Shown here: one piece after another, positions 36,247 to 45,009 of the stretch
How the letters are laid out: the number at the start of each line of letters is the position of its first letter
How positions within the stretch are numbered: position 1 is the first letter of the stretch
NCBI RefSeq assembly: GCF_007827595.1
Contig: NZ_VISR01000003.1
Coordinates: 496,001 to 560,000 of the forward strand
Source of the DNA: Streptomyces sp. BK340
GTDB taxonomy: Bacteria; Actinomycetota; Actinomycetes; Streptomycetales; Streptomycetaceae
DNA length: 64,000 bases
Direction of reading: 5' to 3'
Position numbers and translations under genes: made by a program
Notes under the pieces: generated by a model
Databases searched by the model: none
Told to the model about the DNA's origin: nothing
Seen by the model: the letters and a program-made list of their open reading frames with translations, nothing else

Positions 36247-36969
36247 ATGACAAGCGAGGCCGAGGAGCCGACCCTCACCATCGACGAGCTGGCCGCCCGG
36301 GCGGGCCTCACGGTCCGCACCGTGCGCTTCTACAGCAGCAAGGGGCTGCTCCCGCCGCCGGTGATCGGTCCGCGCAGGGTGGGTCACTACGGGCCCGGAC
36401 ACGTGGCACGACTGGCCCTCATCGAGGAGTTGCAGCGGCAGGGCATGACGCTCGCGGCGATCGAGCGGTACCTGGGGCAGCTGCCGCCCGACCTCACCCC
36501 GCACGATCTGGCCATCCACCGTGCGGTGGTCGCGTCGTGGGCGCCGGACCTGGTGGAGACGGTGTCGCGGCGGGAGCTGGAGCGGCGCGCGGGACGGCCG
36601 CTCGCCCCCGAGGACATCGAGCGGCTGGCGGCGATGAGCGCCGTCGTGCCCGGGGACGGCGACGGGGACGAAGAGGCGACGTTCCGGGTCGACTCCGGGC
36701 TGCTCCGACTCGGCGTCCAGCTCCTGGACGTACCTCTGTCGCAGGACGCGATCCTCGCGGCGCGCAAGGTGCTCATCGAGCACTCGCGCGCCGCGGCCCA
36801 CGAGCTGGCTCAGCTCTTCCGTGACGAGGTGGCGGAGCGTGACGCCCGGGACGTGAAGTCCCTGTCGGCGCACATGCACCCGCTGGTGGTGCAGGCGCTG
36901 CTGACGACGTTCCAGCGGTCGCTGCGGGAAGAGCTGAGCGAGTGGCTCAGCGGATCACGAGCCGGCTGA
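36247..36969 (+). CDS. MerR-family transcriptional regulator
   Basis: A 240-residue regulator. The N-terminal winged helix (TIDELAARAGLTVRTVRFYS, then SKGLLPPPVIGPRRVGHYGPG) is standard MerR, but the C-terminal 150 residues lack the metal-binding cysteines, so it probably senses an organic ligand such as an acyl-CoA. Its 3' end overlaps the convergent FadB-like gene by 15 bp, making control of beta-oxidation a natural guess. The divergent AnsP permease is the other possible target. Confidence 0.87.
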   Translation: MTSEAEEPTLTIDELAARAGLTVRTVRFYSSKGLLPPPVIGPRRVGHYGPGHVARLALIEELQRQGMTLAAIERYLGQLPPDLTPHDLAIHRAVVASWAPDLVETVSRRELERRAGRPLAPEDIERLAAMSAVVPGDGDGDEEATFRVDSGLLRLGVQLLDVPLSQDAILAARKVLIEHSRAAAHELAQLFRDEVAERDARDVKSLSAHMHPLVVQALLTTFQRSLREELSEWLSGSRAG

Positions 36970-39138
36970 GTCGCTGAACCGCTCTCCCCTCTCCGCCTTC
37001 TCCACCAGCAGCGCGGGCGGGGTGAAACGCTCGCCGTAGCGCTCGGCGAGTTCACGCGCGCGGGCCACGAATCCGGGCAGGCCGCCTTCGTAGCCGTTGA
37101 TGTACTGGAGCACGCCGCCGGTCCAGCCCGGGAAGCCGATGCCGAAGATGGAGCCGATGTTGGCGTCGGCGACCGAGGTCAGGACGCCTTCTTCGAGGAG
37201 GCGGACGGTGTCGAGGGCTTCGGAGAAGAGCATCCGCTCCTGCATGTCGCGGAAGGGGATCTCGTGGCCGGGCTTGGTGAAGTGTTCGCGCAGACCGGGC
37301 CAGAGTGCGGCCCGCTTGCCGTCGTCCGCGTAGTCGTAGAAGCCGGCGCCGCCGCTGCGGCCGGGGCGGCCGAACTCGTCGACCATGCGGTCGATGACCG
37401 CCTCCGCGGGGTGCGCGGACCAGGTGCCGCCGGCCTCTTCGACGGCCTTCTTCGTCTCGTTGCGGATCTTGCGCGGCAGGGTGAGGGTCAGCTCGTCCAT
37501 GAGGGAGAGCACCTTGGCCGGGTAGCCGGCCTGGGCGGCGGCCTGCTCCACGGACGCGGGTTCGACGCCCTCGCCCACCATGGCGACGCCCTCGTTGATG
37601 AAGTGGCCGATGACCCGTGAGGTGAAGAAGCCGCGCGAGTCGTTGACGACGATCGGTGTCTTGTTGATCTGGCGGACCAGGTCGAAGGCGCGGGCGAGGG
37701 CTTCGTCACCGGTGCGCTCGCCCTTGATGATCTCGACCAGGGGCATCTTGTCGACGGGTGAGAAGAAGTGCAGTCCGATGAAGTCGCCCTGGCGCTCCAC
37801 ACCCTCGGCGAGGGCGGTGATGGGCAGGGTGGAGGTGTTGGAGCACAGCAGTGCGTCGGGGGCGACGACCGACTCGATCTCCTGGAACACCTTGTGCTTG
37901 AGCGAGGTGTCCTCGAAGACGGCCTCGATGACCGCGTCGCAGCCCGCGAGGTCCGCCGCCTCGGCGGTCGGGGTGATGCGGGCCAGGAGGGCGTCGGCCT
38001 TCTCCCGGCTGGTGCGGCCCCTGGCGACGGCCTTCGCGCACAGCTTCTCGGAGTAGCCCTTGCCCTTGACGGCCGATTCGAGGGAGACGTCCTTGAGGAC
38101 GACCTCGATGCCCGCGCGGGCGCAGGAGTACGCGATGCCGGCGCCCATCATGCCCGCGCCGAGGACGGCGACCTTGCGGACCTGGCGGGGTTCGATGCCC
38201 TTGGGGCGGTTGGCGCCGGAGTTGACGGCCTGCAGGTCGAAGAAGAACGCCTGGATCATGTTCTTCGAGGTCTGGCCTGCGGCCAGCTCCACGAAGTAGC
38301 GGGCCTCGATGACCTGGGCGGTCTCGAAGTCGACCTGGGAGCCCTCGACAGCCGCGGCGAGGATGTTGCGCGGCGCGGGGTAGGGAGCGCCGTTGGTCTG
38401 CTTGCGCAGGGTGGCCGGGAAGGCGGGCAGGTTGGCGGCGAACTTGGGGTTGGCCGGCGTGCCGCCGGGGATCTTGTAGCCCGGCCTGTCCCAGGGCTGC
38501 TGCGACTCGGGGTTGGCGTCGATGAAGGCGCGGGCCTTGGCGAGCAGTTCCTCCGGCGTGGCGGCGACCTCGTGGACGAGACCGTTCTCCTGGGCGCGCG
38601 CGGCGTTGTACTGCTGGCCCTGGAGGAGCACCTTCAGGAGGGCGTCCGCGATGCCCAGCAGCCGTACGGTGCGGACGACTCCGCCGCCGCCGGGGAGCAG
38701 GCCGAGGGTGACCTCGGGGCAGCCGATCTTGGTGCCGGAGGTGTCGAGGGCGACCCGGTGGTGGCAGGCGAGGGCCAGTTCGAAGCCGCCGCCCAGGGCG
38801 GCGCCGTTGATCGCCGCGACGACCGGCTTGCCGAGGGTCTCGATGCGGCGCAGGTTGCGCTTGATGGCGAGGCCGCCGTCGAACAGGTCCTGCGCGGTCT
38901 CCGGCGTGACCCGGATCAGGTCGCGCAGGTCGCCGCCCGCGAAGAAGGTCTTCTTCGCCGAGGTGAAGATGATGCCGCGGATGGAGTCCTGCTCGGCCTC
39001 CAGGCGGTCGGTGATGGCGGCGAGGGAGTCACGGAACGCCTGGTTCATGGTGTTCGCGGACTGGTTGGGGTCGTCGAGGACGAGGGTGACGACACCGGTG
39101 TCGTCCTGCTCCCAGCGGATGGTGGTGCTCTCGGTCAT
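36955..39138 (-). CDS. FadB/FadJ-like multifunctional beta-oxidation enzyme
   Basis: A 727-residue fusion that hydrates enoyl-CoA and oxidises 3-hydroxyacyl-CoA with NAD. The N-terminal crotonase domain has the oxyanion segments FAGGDLRDLI and NGAALGGGFELALACHH. The NAD domain starts VAVLGAGMMGAGIAYSCARAG near residue 335, followed by NTSTLPI and GLHFFSPVDKMPLVEI. The C-terminal 3-hydroxyacyl-CoA dehydrogenase repeat ends around FGIGFPGWTGGVLQYI. The ATG at 39138 has GGAGACG upstream. It follows the thiolase gene by 48 bp and forms the beta-oxidation pair with it. Confidence 0.92.
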   Translation of the reverse strand: MTESTTIRWEQDDTGVVTLVLDDPNQSANTMNQAFRDSLAAITDRLEAEQDSIRGIIFTSAKKTFFAGGDLRDLIRVTPETAQDLFDGGLAIKRNLRRIETLGKPVVAAINGAALGGGFELALACHHRVALDTSGTKIGCPEVTLGLLPGGGGVVRTVRLLGIADALLKVLLQGQQYNAARAQENGLVHEVAATPEELLAKARAFIDANPESQQPWDRPGYKIPGGTPANPKFAANLPAFPATLRKQTNGAPYPAPRNILAAAVEGSQVDFETAQVIEARYFVELAAGQTSKNMIQAFFFDLQAVNSGANRPKGIEPRQVRKVAVLGAGMMGAGIAYSCARAGIEVVLKDVSLESAVKGKGYSEKLCAKAVARGRTSREKADALLARITPTAEAADLAGCDAVIEAVFEDTSLKHKVFQEIESVVAPDALLCSNTSTLPITALAEGVERQGDFIGLHFFSPVDKMPLVEIIKGERTGDEALARAFDLVRQINKTPIVVNDSRGFFTSRVIGHFINEGVAMVGEGVEPASVEQAAAQAGYPAKVLSLMDELTLTLPRKIRNETKKAVEEAGGTWSAHPAEAVIDRMVDEFGRPGRSGGAGFYDYADDGKRAALWPGLREHFTKPGHEIPFRDMQERMLFSEALDTVRLLEEGVLTSVADANIGSIFGIGFPGWTGGVLQYINGYEGGLPGFVARARELAERYGERFTPPALLVEKAERGERFSDSAGS

Positions 39139-39186
39139 GACAGTCGTCTCCGTTGAAGTCTCGTGATTCCGCATTCCGCAGGGAGT

Positions 39187-40401
39187 TCAGATGCGCTCGA
39201 CGATGGTGGCGATGCCCATGCCGCCGCCCACGCAGAGGGTGGCGAGGCCGTACCGCTTGTCCTGGCGCTCCAGTTCGTCGACGAGTGAGCCGAGGATCAT
39301 CGCGCCGGTGGCGCCGAGCGGGTGGCCCAGGGCGATGGCACCGCCGTTGACGTTGACCTTGTCCAGGGACAGGCCCATGTCCCTGACGAAGCGCAGCACG
39401 ACCGCGGCGAACGCCTCGTTGATCTCGACCAGGTCGATGTCGTCGATGGTCAGTCCGGCCTTGGCGAGCGCCTTGCGGGTGGCGGGCGCGGGTCCGGTGA
39501 GCATGATGGTGGGCTCGGATCCGGAGACGGCCGCGGAGACGATCCGGGCGCGGGGGGTGAGGCCGTAGCGCTCGCCGACCTCCTTGGAGCCGATCGCGAC
39601 GAGCGAGGCGCCGTCCACGATGCCGGAGGAGTTGCCCGCGTGGTGGACGTGGTCGATCTTCTCCACCCAGTGGTACTTCTGCAGCGCGACGGCGTCGAAG
39701 CCGCCCAGCTCACCGATGTCCGCGAACGACGCCTTCAGCTTCGCCAGGGAGTCGGCCGTGGTGCCCGGGCGCAGGTGCTCGTCGTGGTCGAGGACGACCA
39801 GGCCGCTGCGGTCCTTGACGGGGACGACGGAGCGGTCGAACCGGCCCTCCTTCCACGCGGTCGCGGCGCGTTCCTGGGACAGGGCCGCGTACTCGTCCAC
39901 GTCCCGGCGGGAGAAGCCCTCGATCGTCGCGATGAGGTCCGCGCCGATGCCCTGCGGCACGAAGTTGACGGCCAGGTTGGTCATCGGGTCGTTGAACCAG
40001 GCGCCGCCGTCCGAGGCCATCGGCACGCGGGACATGGACTCCACGCCGCCGGCCAGCACCAGGTCCTCCCAGCCCGAGCGGACCTTCATGGCGGCCAGGT
40101 TGACGGCCTCAAGGCCCGAGGCACAGAAGCGGTTCTCCTGCACGCCCGCGACCGTGTCCGGCAGTCCGGCGGCGATGGCGGCGATCCGGGCGATGTCGGA
40201 ACCCTGGTCCCCGACCGGGCCGACGACACCGAGCACGATGTCGTCGATCGCGGCCGGGTCGAGGCCCGGGAAGCGGTCCCGGATCTCGTGGATCAGGCCG
40301 ACGACCAGGTCGATGGGCTTCGTGCCGTGCAGGGCGCCGTTCGCCTTGCCGCGGCCGCGCGGGGTGCGGATCGCGTCGTACACGTACGCTTCGGTGCTCA
40401 C
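39187..40401 (-). CDS. acetyl-CoA acyltransferase (thiolase, FadA-like)
   Basis: A thiolase of 404 residues that cleaves 3-ketoacyl-CoA with CoA. The acylated Cys93 is in [12 protein letters not shown]. The C-terminal motifs are [22 protein letters not shown] with the catalytic His, and LCVGGGMG with the proton-donor Cys. It precedes the FadB-like gene in the same direction, so together they complete beta-oxidation from enoyl-CoA. GTG/ATG start at 40399-40401 gives [10 protein letters not shown]. Confidence 0.93.
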   Translation of the reverse strand: MSTEAYVYDAIRTPRGRGKANGALHGTKPIDLVVGLIHEIRDRFPGLDPAAIDDIVLGVVGPVGDQGSDIARIAAIAAGLPDTVAGVQENRFCASGLEAVNLAAMKVRSGWEDLVLAGGVESMSRVPMASDGGAWFNDPMTNLAVNFVPQGIGADLIATIEGFSRRDVDEYAALSQERAATAWKEGRFDRSVVPVKDRSGLVVLDHDEHLRPGTTADSLAKLKASFADIGELGGFDAVALQKYHWVEKIDHVHHAGNSSGIVDGASLVAIGSKEVGERYGLTPRARIVSAAVSGSEPTIMLTGPAPATRKALAKAGLTIDDIDLVEINEAFAAVVLRFVRDMGLSLDKVNVNGGAIALGHPLGATGAMILGSLVDELERQDKRYGLATLCVGGGMGIATIVERI

Positions 40402-40474
40402 TGATGTGCCTTTCGGGAGGGCGGGCCGAGCGGGAGTCGGTCGCCGAGGGCGGGTGGTCGTCAGGTGGGCGGAG

Positions 40475-41635
40475 TCAGTCGCCCTCGGTGACGAGGTCGT
40501 CGGTCACGAGGTCAGGTATGCCCCAGTCGCGCGCCACCGTCCCGGCGTCCGCGCCCGGCAGGGCCGGGCCGGTGCGGACCGTGGTGGGGGTCGCGGAGAA
40601 CCGGGGGGCGGGGGCGGGCTGCGTGATGCCGCCGTGGTCGGTGAAGGTGCCGCGGGCGGCCAGGTGCGGGTGGTGCGGGGCCTCACCGAGGGAGAGGACG
40701 GGGGCCACACAGGCGTCGGAGCCCTCGAAGAGGGCCGTCCACTCGTCCCGCGTGCGCGACTTGAAACGGGCGGCGACGCGTTCGCGCAGCTCGCCCCAGC
40801 GGGTCCAGTCCTTGCGGGCCAAGACCATGTCGTCGAGGCCGAGCAGGTGCAGGAACTCCTCGTAGAACTGCGTCTCCAGGGCGCCGACCGCCATGTGGCC
40901 GCCGTCGGCGGTCTCGTAGGTGCCGTAGTACGGGCAGCCGCCGTCCAGGAGGTTGGCGCCGCGCCGGTCCTGCCAGCCGCCGGCGGCGAGCATGCCGTGG
41001 ATCATCGCGGACAGGTGCGCGGTGCCGTCGACGATGGCCGCGTCCACGACCTGGCCGGTGCCGGTCGCGCGTGCGTGGTGCAGGGCGGCGAGGACGCCGA
41101 CGACCAGGTAGAGGGAGCCGCCCGCGTAGTCGCCGAGCAGGTTGGCGGGGACGGCCGGGGGCTCGTCCGGCCGGCCGATCATGCCGAGGGTGCCGGTGAG
41201 GGCGATGTACGCCACGTCGTGGCCCGCGCGGTCGGCCAGCGGGCCTTCCTGTCCCCAGCCGGTCATGCGGCCGTAGACCAGACGGGGGTTGCGGGCGTGA
41301 CAGTCCCCTGGGCCGACACTGAGCCGCTCGGCCACCCCTGGGCGGTAGCCCTCGATGAGGATGTCGGCCCGGGCTGCGAGGTCCAGGACGCGCGCGGGGC
41401 CGTCCGGCGCCTTCAGGTCGACGATGACCGAGCGCTTGTTGCGATTGGTCACGTCGTACGCGGGGTCGATCCCGAGGCCCGGACCGCCCGGGCGGTCGAC
41501 GCGGACCACGTCGGCGCCCAGGTCGGCGAGGAGCATGGCGGCGAACGGACCCGGTCCGATGCCTGCCAGCTCCACCACGCGCACGCCTGAGAGCGGGCCG
41601 TGCCCCGACGTCGTCGGCGTCCCTGCCGTCGTCAT
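40475..41635 (-). CDS. alpha-methylacyl-CoA racemase (CaiB/BaiF family)
   Basis: A class III CoA-transferase-fold protein of 386 residues that should epimerise 2-methylacyl-CoA thioesters, letting branched chains enter beta-oxidation. Residues in the racemase active-site contexts are present: His in [13 protein letters not shown], Asp in [12 protein letters not shown] and Glu in [11 protein letters not shown]. The ATG at 41635 has AGGA five bases upstream. It lies upstream of the thiolase-FadB pair with a 73-bp gap and may be in the same transcript. A 17-bp inverted repeat precedes it. Confidence 0.87.
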   Translation of the reverse strand: MTTAGTPTTSGHGPLSGVRVVELAGIGPGPFAAMLLADLGADVVRVDRPGGPGLGIDPAYDVTNRNKRSVIVDLKAPDGPARVLDLAARADILIEGYRPGVAERLSVGPGDCHARNPRLVYGRMTGWGQEGPLADRAGHDVAYIALTGTLGMIGRPDEPPAVPANLLGDYAGGSLYLVVGVLAALHHARATGTGQVVDAAIVDGTAHLSAMIHGMLAAGGWQDRRGANLLDGGCPYYGTYETADGGHMAVGALETQFYEEFLHLLGLDDMVLARKDWTRWGELRERVAARFKSRTRDEWTALFEGSDACVAPVLSLGEAPHHPHLAARGTFTDHGGITQPAPAPRFSATPTTVRTGPALPGADAGTVARDWGIPDLVTDDLVTEGD

Positions 41636-41663
41636 CCCGTCCTGCCCCCAGCCATGTGACACA

Positions 41664-41680
41664 ACTGATGTAACACCAGT
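41664..41680. promoter_or_regulatory. 17-bp imperfect inverted repeat before the racemase gene
   Basis: The arms ACTGATGT and ACACCAGT (41664-41680) pair with one mismatch around a single central base, 28 bp upstream of the ATG on the minus strand. A repressor of the lipid-degradation genes is a plausible ligand. A perfect AAGCGCTT palindrome lies further upstream at 41724-41731. Confidence 0.35.
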
Positions 41681-41835
41681 GATGCTAAGAACACGTTCCA
41701 CCGGACACAAGACCTGAACGAGCAAGCGCTTAGCCAAGTGCCCGGCCGGACCCGCCGAGGCCGTGTCGGGAGTCCGTACGCTTCACGCTAGCCTCAGCCA
41801 CCGACAGCGGCGCGGCTGCACGATCAAGGGGTGTC

Positions 41836-43014
41836 ATGAGCAGGCTAAAAAGGACGGATCGTCCCTACGACATCGTGCTCTTCGGGGCCACCGGCTTCGT
41901 CGGCACGCTCACCGCGGAGTACCTCGCCGCGCACGCGCCCGAGGACCTCCGCTGGGCGATCGCCGGCCGCGACCGGGGCCGGCTGGAGCGGCTGCGCGAC
42001 CGGCTGCCCGGCGGCTCCGGCATCGGGGTGCTGCGCGCCGACGTGAGCGAACCGGCCACCCTGCGCGCACTCGCCGAGCACGCGCGCGTGGTGGCGACGA
42101 CCGTCGGGCCGTACGTCACCTACGGCGAGGAACTCGTCGCCGCCTGCGCGGACACCGGGGCCGACTACCTCGACCTCACCGGCGAGCCCGAGTTCGTGGA
42201 CCTGATGTACGTCCGGCACGACGCACGCGCGCGTGAGACCGGCGCCCGCCTCGTGCACGCCTGCGGTTTCGACTCCGTGCCGCACGACCTGGGCGCGTAC
42301 TTCACGGTCCGGCAGCTGCCGGAGGGGGTGCCGCTGACCGTGGACGGGTTCGTGACCGCCGACGCGGCGTTCTCCGGGGGCACACTGGCCTCGGCGCTGA
42401 ACCAGTTCGCGCGCGGGCGGCAGATGATGGCCGCGGCCCGCGAGCGCGGCCGGCACGAGCCGCGCCTGATGGGGCGCCGGGTGACGGCACCGACCGGCGC
42501 GCCGCGGTTCGCCAGGGAGATCGGCGCCTGGGCGGTGCCGCTGCCGACCATCGACCCGCAGATCGTGCGCCGCTCGGCGAAGGCCCTGGAGCGGTACGGC
42601 CCCGACTTCCGCTACCGGCACTACGCGGCGGTCCGGCACCTGCCGGTCGCCGCGGGCGGCGTCGCCGCCGTCGGCGCGGTCGCGGCCGCCGCCCAGCTGC
42701 CGCCCGCCCGGCGCTGGCTGTCGGACCGGCTGCGGCCCGGGGACGGGCCGAGTCCGCAGAAGCGGGCGAAGAGCTGGTTCCGGGTCCGCTTCGTCGGCGA
42801 GGGCGGCGGGCAGCGCGTCTTCACCGAGGTGGCGGGCGGCGACCCGGGCTACGACGAGACGGCGAAGATGTTCGCCGAGGCGGCCCTCTGCCTGGCCTTC
42901 GACGAGCTGCCGCCGACCGCGGGTCAGGTCACCACGGCCGCCGCGATGGGCGACGCGCTGACCGGGCGGCTGCGCGCGGCGGGGATCACCTTCCGGGTGG
43001 CCGCCAGGCAGTAG
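41836..43014 (+). CDS. saccharopine-dehydrogenase-like / trans-acting enoyl reductase
   Basis: A 392-residue Rossmann protein. VLFGATGFVGTLTAEYLAAHAP is the nucleotide site, followed by YLDLTGEPEF and VHACGFDSVPHDLGAY, both diagnostic of the trans-acting enoyl reductase group seen in mycobacterial phthiocerol pathways. A hydrophobic stretch near residue 275 (VAAGGVAAVGAVAAAAQ) suggests membrane association. The ATG has AAGGGG five bases upstream. It is divergent from the racemase; reduction of an unsaturated acyl or isoprenoid lipid is likely but unproven. Confidence 0.8.
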   Translation: MSRLKRTDRPYDIVLFGATGFVGTLTAEYLAAHAPEDLRWAIAGRDRGRLERLRDRLPGGSGIGVLRADVSEPATLRALAEHARVVATTVGPYVTYGEELVAACADTGADYLDLTGEPEFVDLMYVRHDARARETGARLVHACGFDSVPHDLGAYFTVRQLPEGVPLTVDGFVTADAAFSGGTLASALNQFARGRQMMAAARERGRHEPRLMGRRVTAPTGAPRFAREIGAWAVPLPTIDPQIVRRSAKALERYGPDFRYRHYAAVRHLPVAAGGVAAVGAVAAAAQLPPARRWLSDRLRPGDGPSPQKRAKSWFRVRFVGEGGGQRVFTEVAGGDPGYDETAKMFAEAALCLAFDELPPTAGQVTTAAAMGDALTGRLRAAGITFRVAARQ

Positions 43015-43024
43015 CCCGCCGGCG

Positions 43025-43171
43025 CTACCTCTGCCATCCCAGCAGCGTCCAGAACATCCCGCCGATCCAGGCGAACCCCGCCACCACGGCGAGGACCAGA
43101 GCGGCCGTCACGGCGCGCTCGACGGGCTGGGCGGGACGGGTCACGGTCTTGGCGGAACGGTGCGTCGTCAT
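43025..43171 (-). CDS. small single-span membrane protein
   Basis: A 48-residue protein starting MTTHRSAKTVTRPAQPVER, with one membrane helix (AVTAALVLAVVAGFAWIGGMFWTLL). There is no recognised family. The strong codon bias over its whole length supports it as real. It is convergent with the reductase gene, 10 bp away. Confidence 0.5.
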   Translation of the reverse strand: MTTHRSAKTVTRPAQPVERAVTAALVLAVVAGFAWIGGMFWTLLGWQR

Positions 43172-43374
43172 GGGCGCCAGCCTGCCGTCGGGCCGGTGCG
43201 GGCACATCCGTGCGCGTACTCAGGCGACGTACTCACCCGCCCTGGGCACGCCTTCTCCCGCATTTGAGACTTTCCGCGTCAGGGATGCCCAGCCACCTGC
43301 GGCCACGCACTCGAAGTTTCACAGGGAACTTCAGTGAGACGCTGGAACCCCAGGCCGAAGGAGGGGGAACGGAA

Positions 43375-43563
43375 GTGAAGTTCGTACTCGAAGTGACCGT
43401 GGACGAGGGCGCGTCGGCGGCGGACCGGGCCGGCGAGCTGGGGCGGATCCTGCGCTACTGGGGCGGGAACCTCCACCACTACGCCCTCGAACCCGGCGAC
43501 GGTTCCGCCGTCCACGACTCGCGGTATCAGGAGGTGGGCGCCTGGCGCATCGCCGCCTCCTGA
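43375..43563 (+). CDS. small hypothetical protein
   Basis: A 62-residue acidic protein: VKFVLEVTVDEGASAADRAG, then ELGRILRYWGGNLHHYALEP and DGSAVHDSRYQEVGAWRI. The GTG at 43375 has AGGAGGGGG eight bases upstream, one of the best ribosome sites in the window, so it is surely translated. The family is unknown to me. Its end overlaps the convergent endonuclease V gene by 37 bp. Confidence 0.7.
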   Translation: MKFVLEVTVDEGASAADRAGELGRILRYWGGNLHHYALEPGDGSAVHDSRYQEVGAWRIAAS

Positions 43564-44234
43564 AGCGTCCGCCGGCACAGTGCGTCGGCCCTGCGCGTGG
43601 TCTCCGGCAGGCGGAACTCCGGGGTCAGGGCCAGGGTGTGCGCCAGGGCGTTGCCGAGGCTCACGCGGTGGCCGACGGAGACGAAGACGGGCTTGACGCC
43701 GTCCCGGGTGCGCAGGGCGCGGCCGACCTCCTCGGTGCCCGCGAGGAGCGGCGTGGAACTGCCCCGCGCGGATCCCGGTTCGTCGTACGTGAAGGTGAAC
43801 GGGTTCTTGGCGACGCCGATGGTCGGCAGGCCGGTGAGCACGCCGAGGTGGGCGGCGAGGCCGAAGCGCCGCGGGTGGGCGAGTCCGTAGCCGTCGCACA
43901 CCACCAGGCCCGGCGCGCAGGGCAACGCGTCCAGGGCTGCGCGCACGGTCGGGATCTCGCGGAAGGCGAGCAGTCCGGGAACGTACGGGAAGGAGATCCT
44001 GCCGACGGCCGTCGCCTCCGCGACGACGTGCAGGGTGGCCGCGTCCAGGACGACGGCCGCCGCGGCGACGAGGTCGCGGTCGTCGTCGTAGGCGACGTCG
44101 ACGCCCGTGACGTGCCCCGTCCCGGGCGGCGGCCCCGGCTCGTCGAGCACCACCCGCCCGCGCAGCTCGTCCTGTACGGCGCGGGCCTCTTCCTCGGTCG
44201 CGGGCCAGCCCGCGGGTACGCCTACGGTCGTCAT
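43527..44234 (-). CDS. nfi: endonuclease V
   Basis: Endonuclease V cuts DNA one nucleotide 3' of deoxyinosine to begin repair of deaminated adenine. The 235-residue protein has the catalytic residues in TGVDVAYDDD, AFREIPTV and VVCDGYGLAHPRRFG, followed by the LTGLPTIGVAKNPF signature. The start ATG at 44232-44234 gives MTTVGVPAGWP; GTG codons slightly upstream would add only three or four residues. It is divergent from the YciI-like gene. Confidence 0.88.
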   Translation of the reverse strand: MTTVGVPAGWPATEEEARAVQDELRGRVVLDEPGPPPGTGHVTGVDVAYDDDRDLVAAAAVVLDAATLHVVAEATAVGRISFPYVPGLLAFREIPTVRAALDALPCAPGLVVCDGYGLAHPRRFGLAAHLGVLTGLPTIGVAKNPFTFTYDEPGSARGSSTPLLAGTEEVGRALRTRDGVKPVFVSVGHRVSLGNALAHTLALTPEFRLPETTRRADALCRRTLQEAAMRQAPTS

Positions 44235-44282
44235 GATGGCCAAGACTGTACGGGCCGCCGACTCCCGTGTGCGGCCCGGGGG

Positions 44283-44288
44283 TAGGCT
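44283..44288 (+). promoter_or_regulatory. candidate -10 for a leaderless YciI-like transcript
   Basis: TAGGCT is 7 nt before the ATG at 44296, without a Shine-Dalgarno. Confidence 0.45.
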
Positions 44289-44295
44289 CGTGATC

Positions 44296-44592
44296 ATGTT
44301 CGTACTGGAGCTGTCCTACACCGCCCCGCTCGACGCCGTCGACGCCGTCATCCCGGCGCATGTGGCCTGGCTCGACGAGCAGTACGAGAAGGGTTTCTTC
44401 CTCGCCTCCGGACGCAAGAACCCCCGCGACGGCGGCGTGATCCTGGCCGTCGCGGAGAACCGCGCCCGCATCGAGGAGGTCGCCGCGGGCGACCCGTTCA
44501 TCGCCGCCGGGGTGTGCGAGTACCGCATCACGGAGTTCCTCGCCACGAAGACGGCCCCCGAACTGGCCCGGCACCGGCAGACGCTGGACTGA
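44296..44592 (+). CDS. YciI-family protein
   Basis: A 98-residue ferredoxin-like fold protein: MFVLELSYTAPLDAVDAVIP, then HVAWLDEQYEKGFFLASGRK. The conserved His and Asp of YciI proteins are present in AHVAWLDE. YciI proteins may have hydrolase or dehydrochlorinase-like activity. It is divergent from endonuclease V and probably leaderless. Confidence 0.85.
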   Translation: MFVLELSYTAPLDAVDAVIPAHVAWLDEQYEKGFFLASGRKNPRDGGVILAVAENRARIEEVAAGDPFIAAGVCEYRITEFLATKTAPELARHRQTLD

Positions 44593-44619
44593 GCCCGACG
44601 CCGGACCGAGCCCGGGGGC

Positions 44620-44952
44620 TCAGCCCTTCCTGTCGTTCAGCGCGCGCTGCAGCTCCGCCTTGTTCATGTGCGAACGGCCCTCGACACCCCGCTGCCTGGC
44701 CTCGTTGTACAGCTGGTCGTAGGTGGGCCCTTGCGAGCCCTTGCCCGACCGCCGGCCGCCCCGCTCGCCGGACGACATGTCCTGGGTGGAGGTGCGGCTG
44801 GCCGTCTTCGACTCTCCGGACCGGGCGCGTTCCTTGTTCACCGTCCGCGCGGCGATCTCCTCGGCGCGCCGGGTGCTCTCACCCCGGTCCAGCGCGCTCT
44901 CCTTGATGTGTTCGTACTGGCGTTCCCGCTTGGGACTGGAACCACGTGGCAT
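44620..44952 (-). CDS. basic Rho-N/SAP-like small protein
   Basis: A highly charged 110-residue protein: KRERQYEHIKESALDRGEST and RRAEEIAARTVNKERARSGE, then a Ser/Gly-rich hinge and the C-terminal YDQLYNEARQRGVEGRSHMN, KAELQRAL. That tail looks like a Rho N-terminal or SAP-type helix-extended-helix element that binds nucleic acid. Such genes are often labelled 'plasmid stabilization protein' in Streptomyces; I know of no proof. The ATG is preceded by AGGAAGTG. Confidence 0.7.
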   Translation of the reverse strand: MPRGSSPKRERQYEHIKESALDRGESTRRAEEIAARTVNKERARSGESKTASRTSTQDMSSGERGGRRSGKGSQGPTYDQLYNEARQRGVEGRSHMNKAELQRALNDRKG

Positions 44953-45009
44953 GACCGCTCACTTCCTCTCGTGCACGGTGACCGGGTACCCGCGATCCGG
45001 CCGCCCGCA

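Noticed and set aside
43210..43374. N-terminal extension of the 62-residue hypothetical protein
   Set aside because: The frame continues upstream, but the excellent ribosome site before the GTG at 43375 fixes the start.
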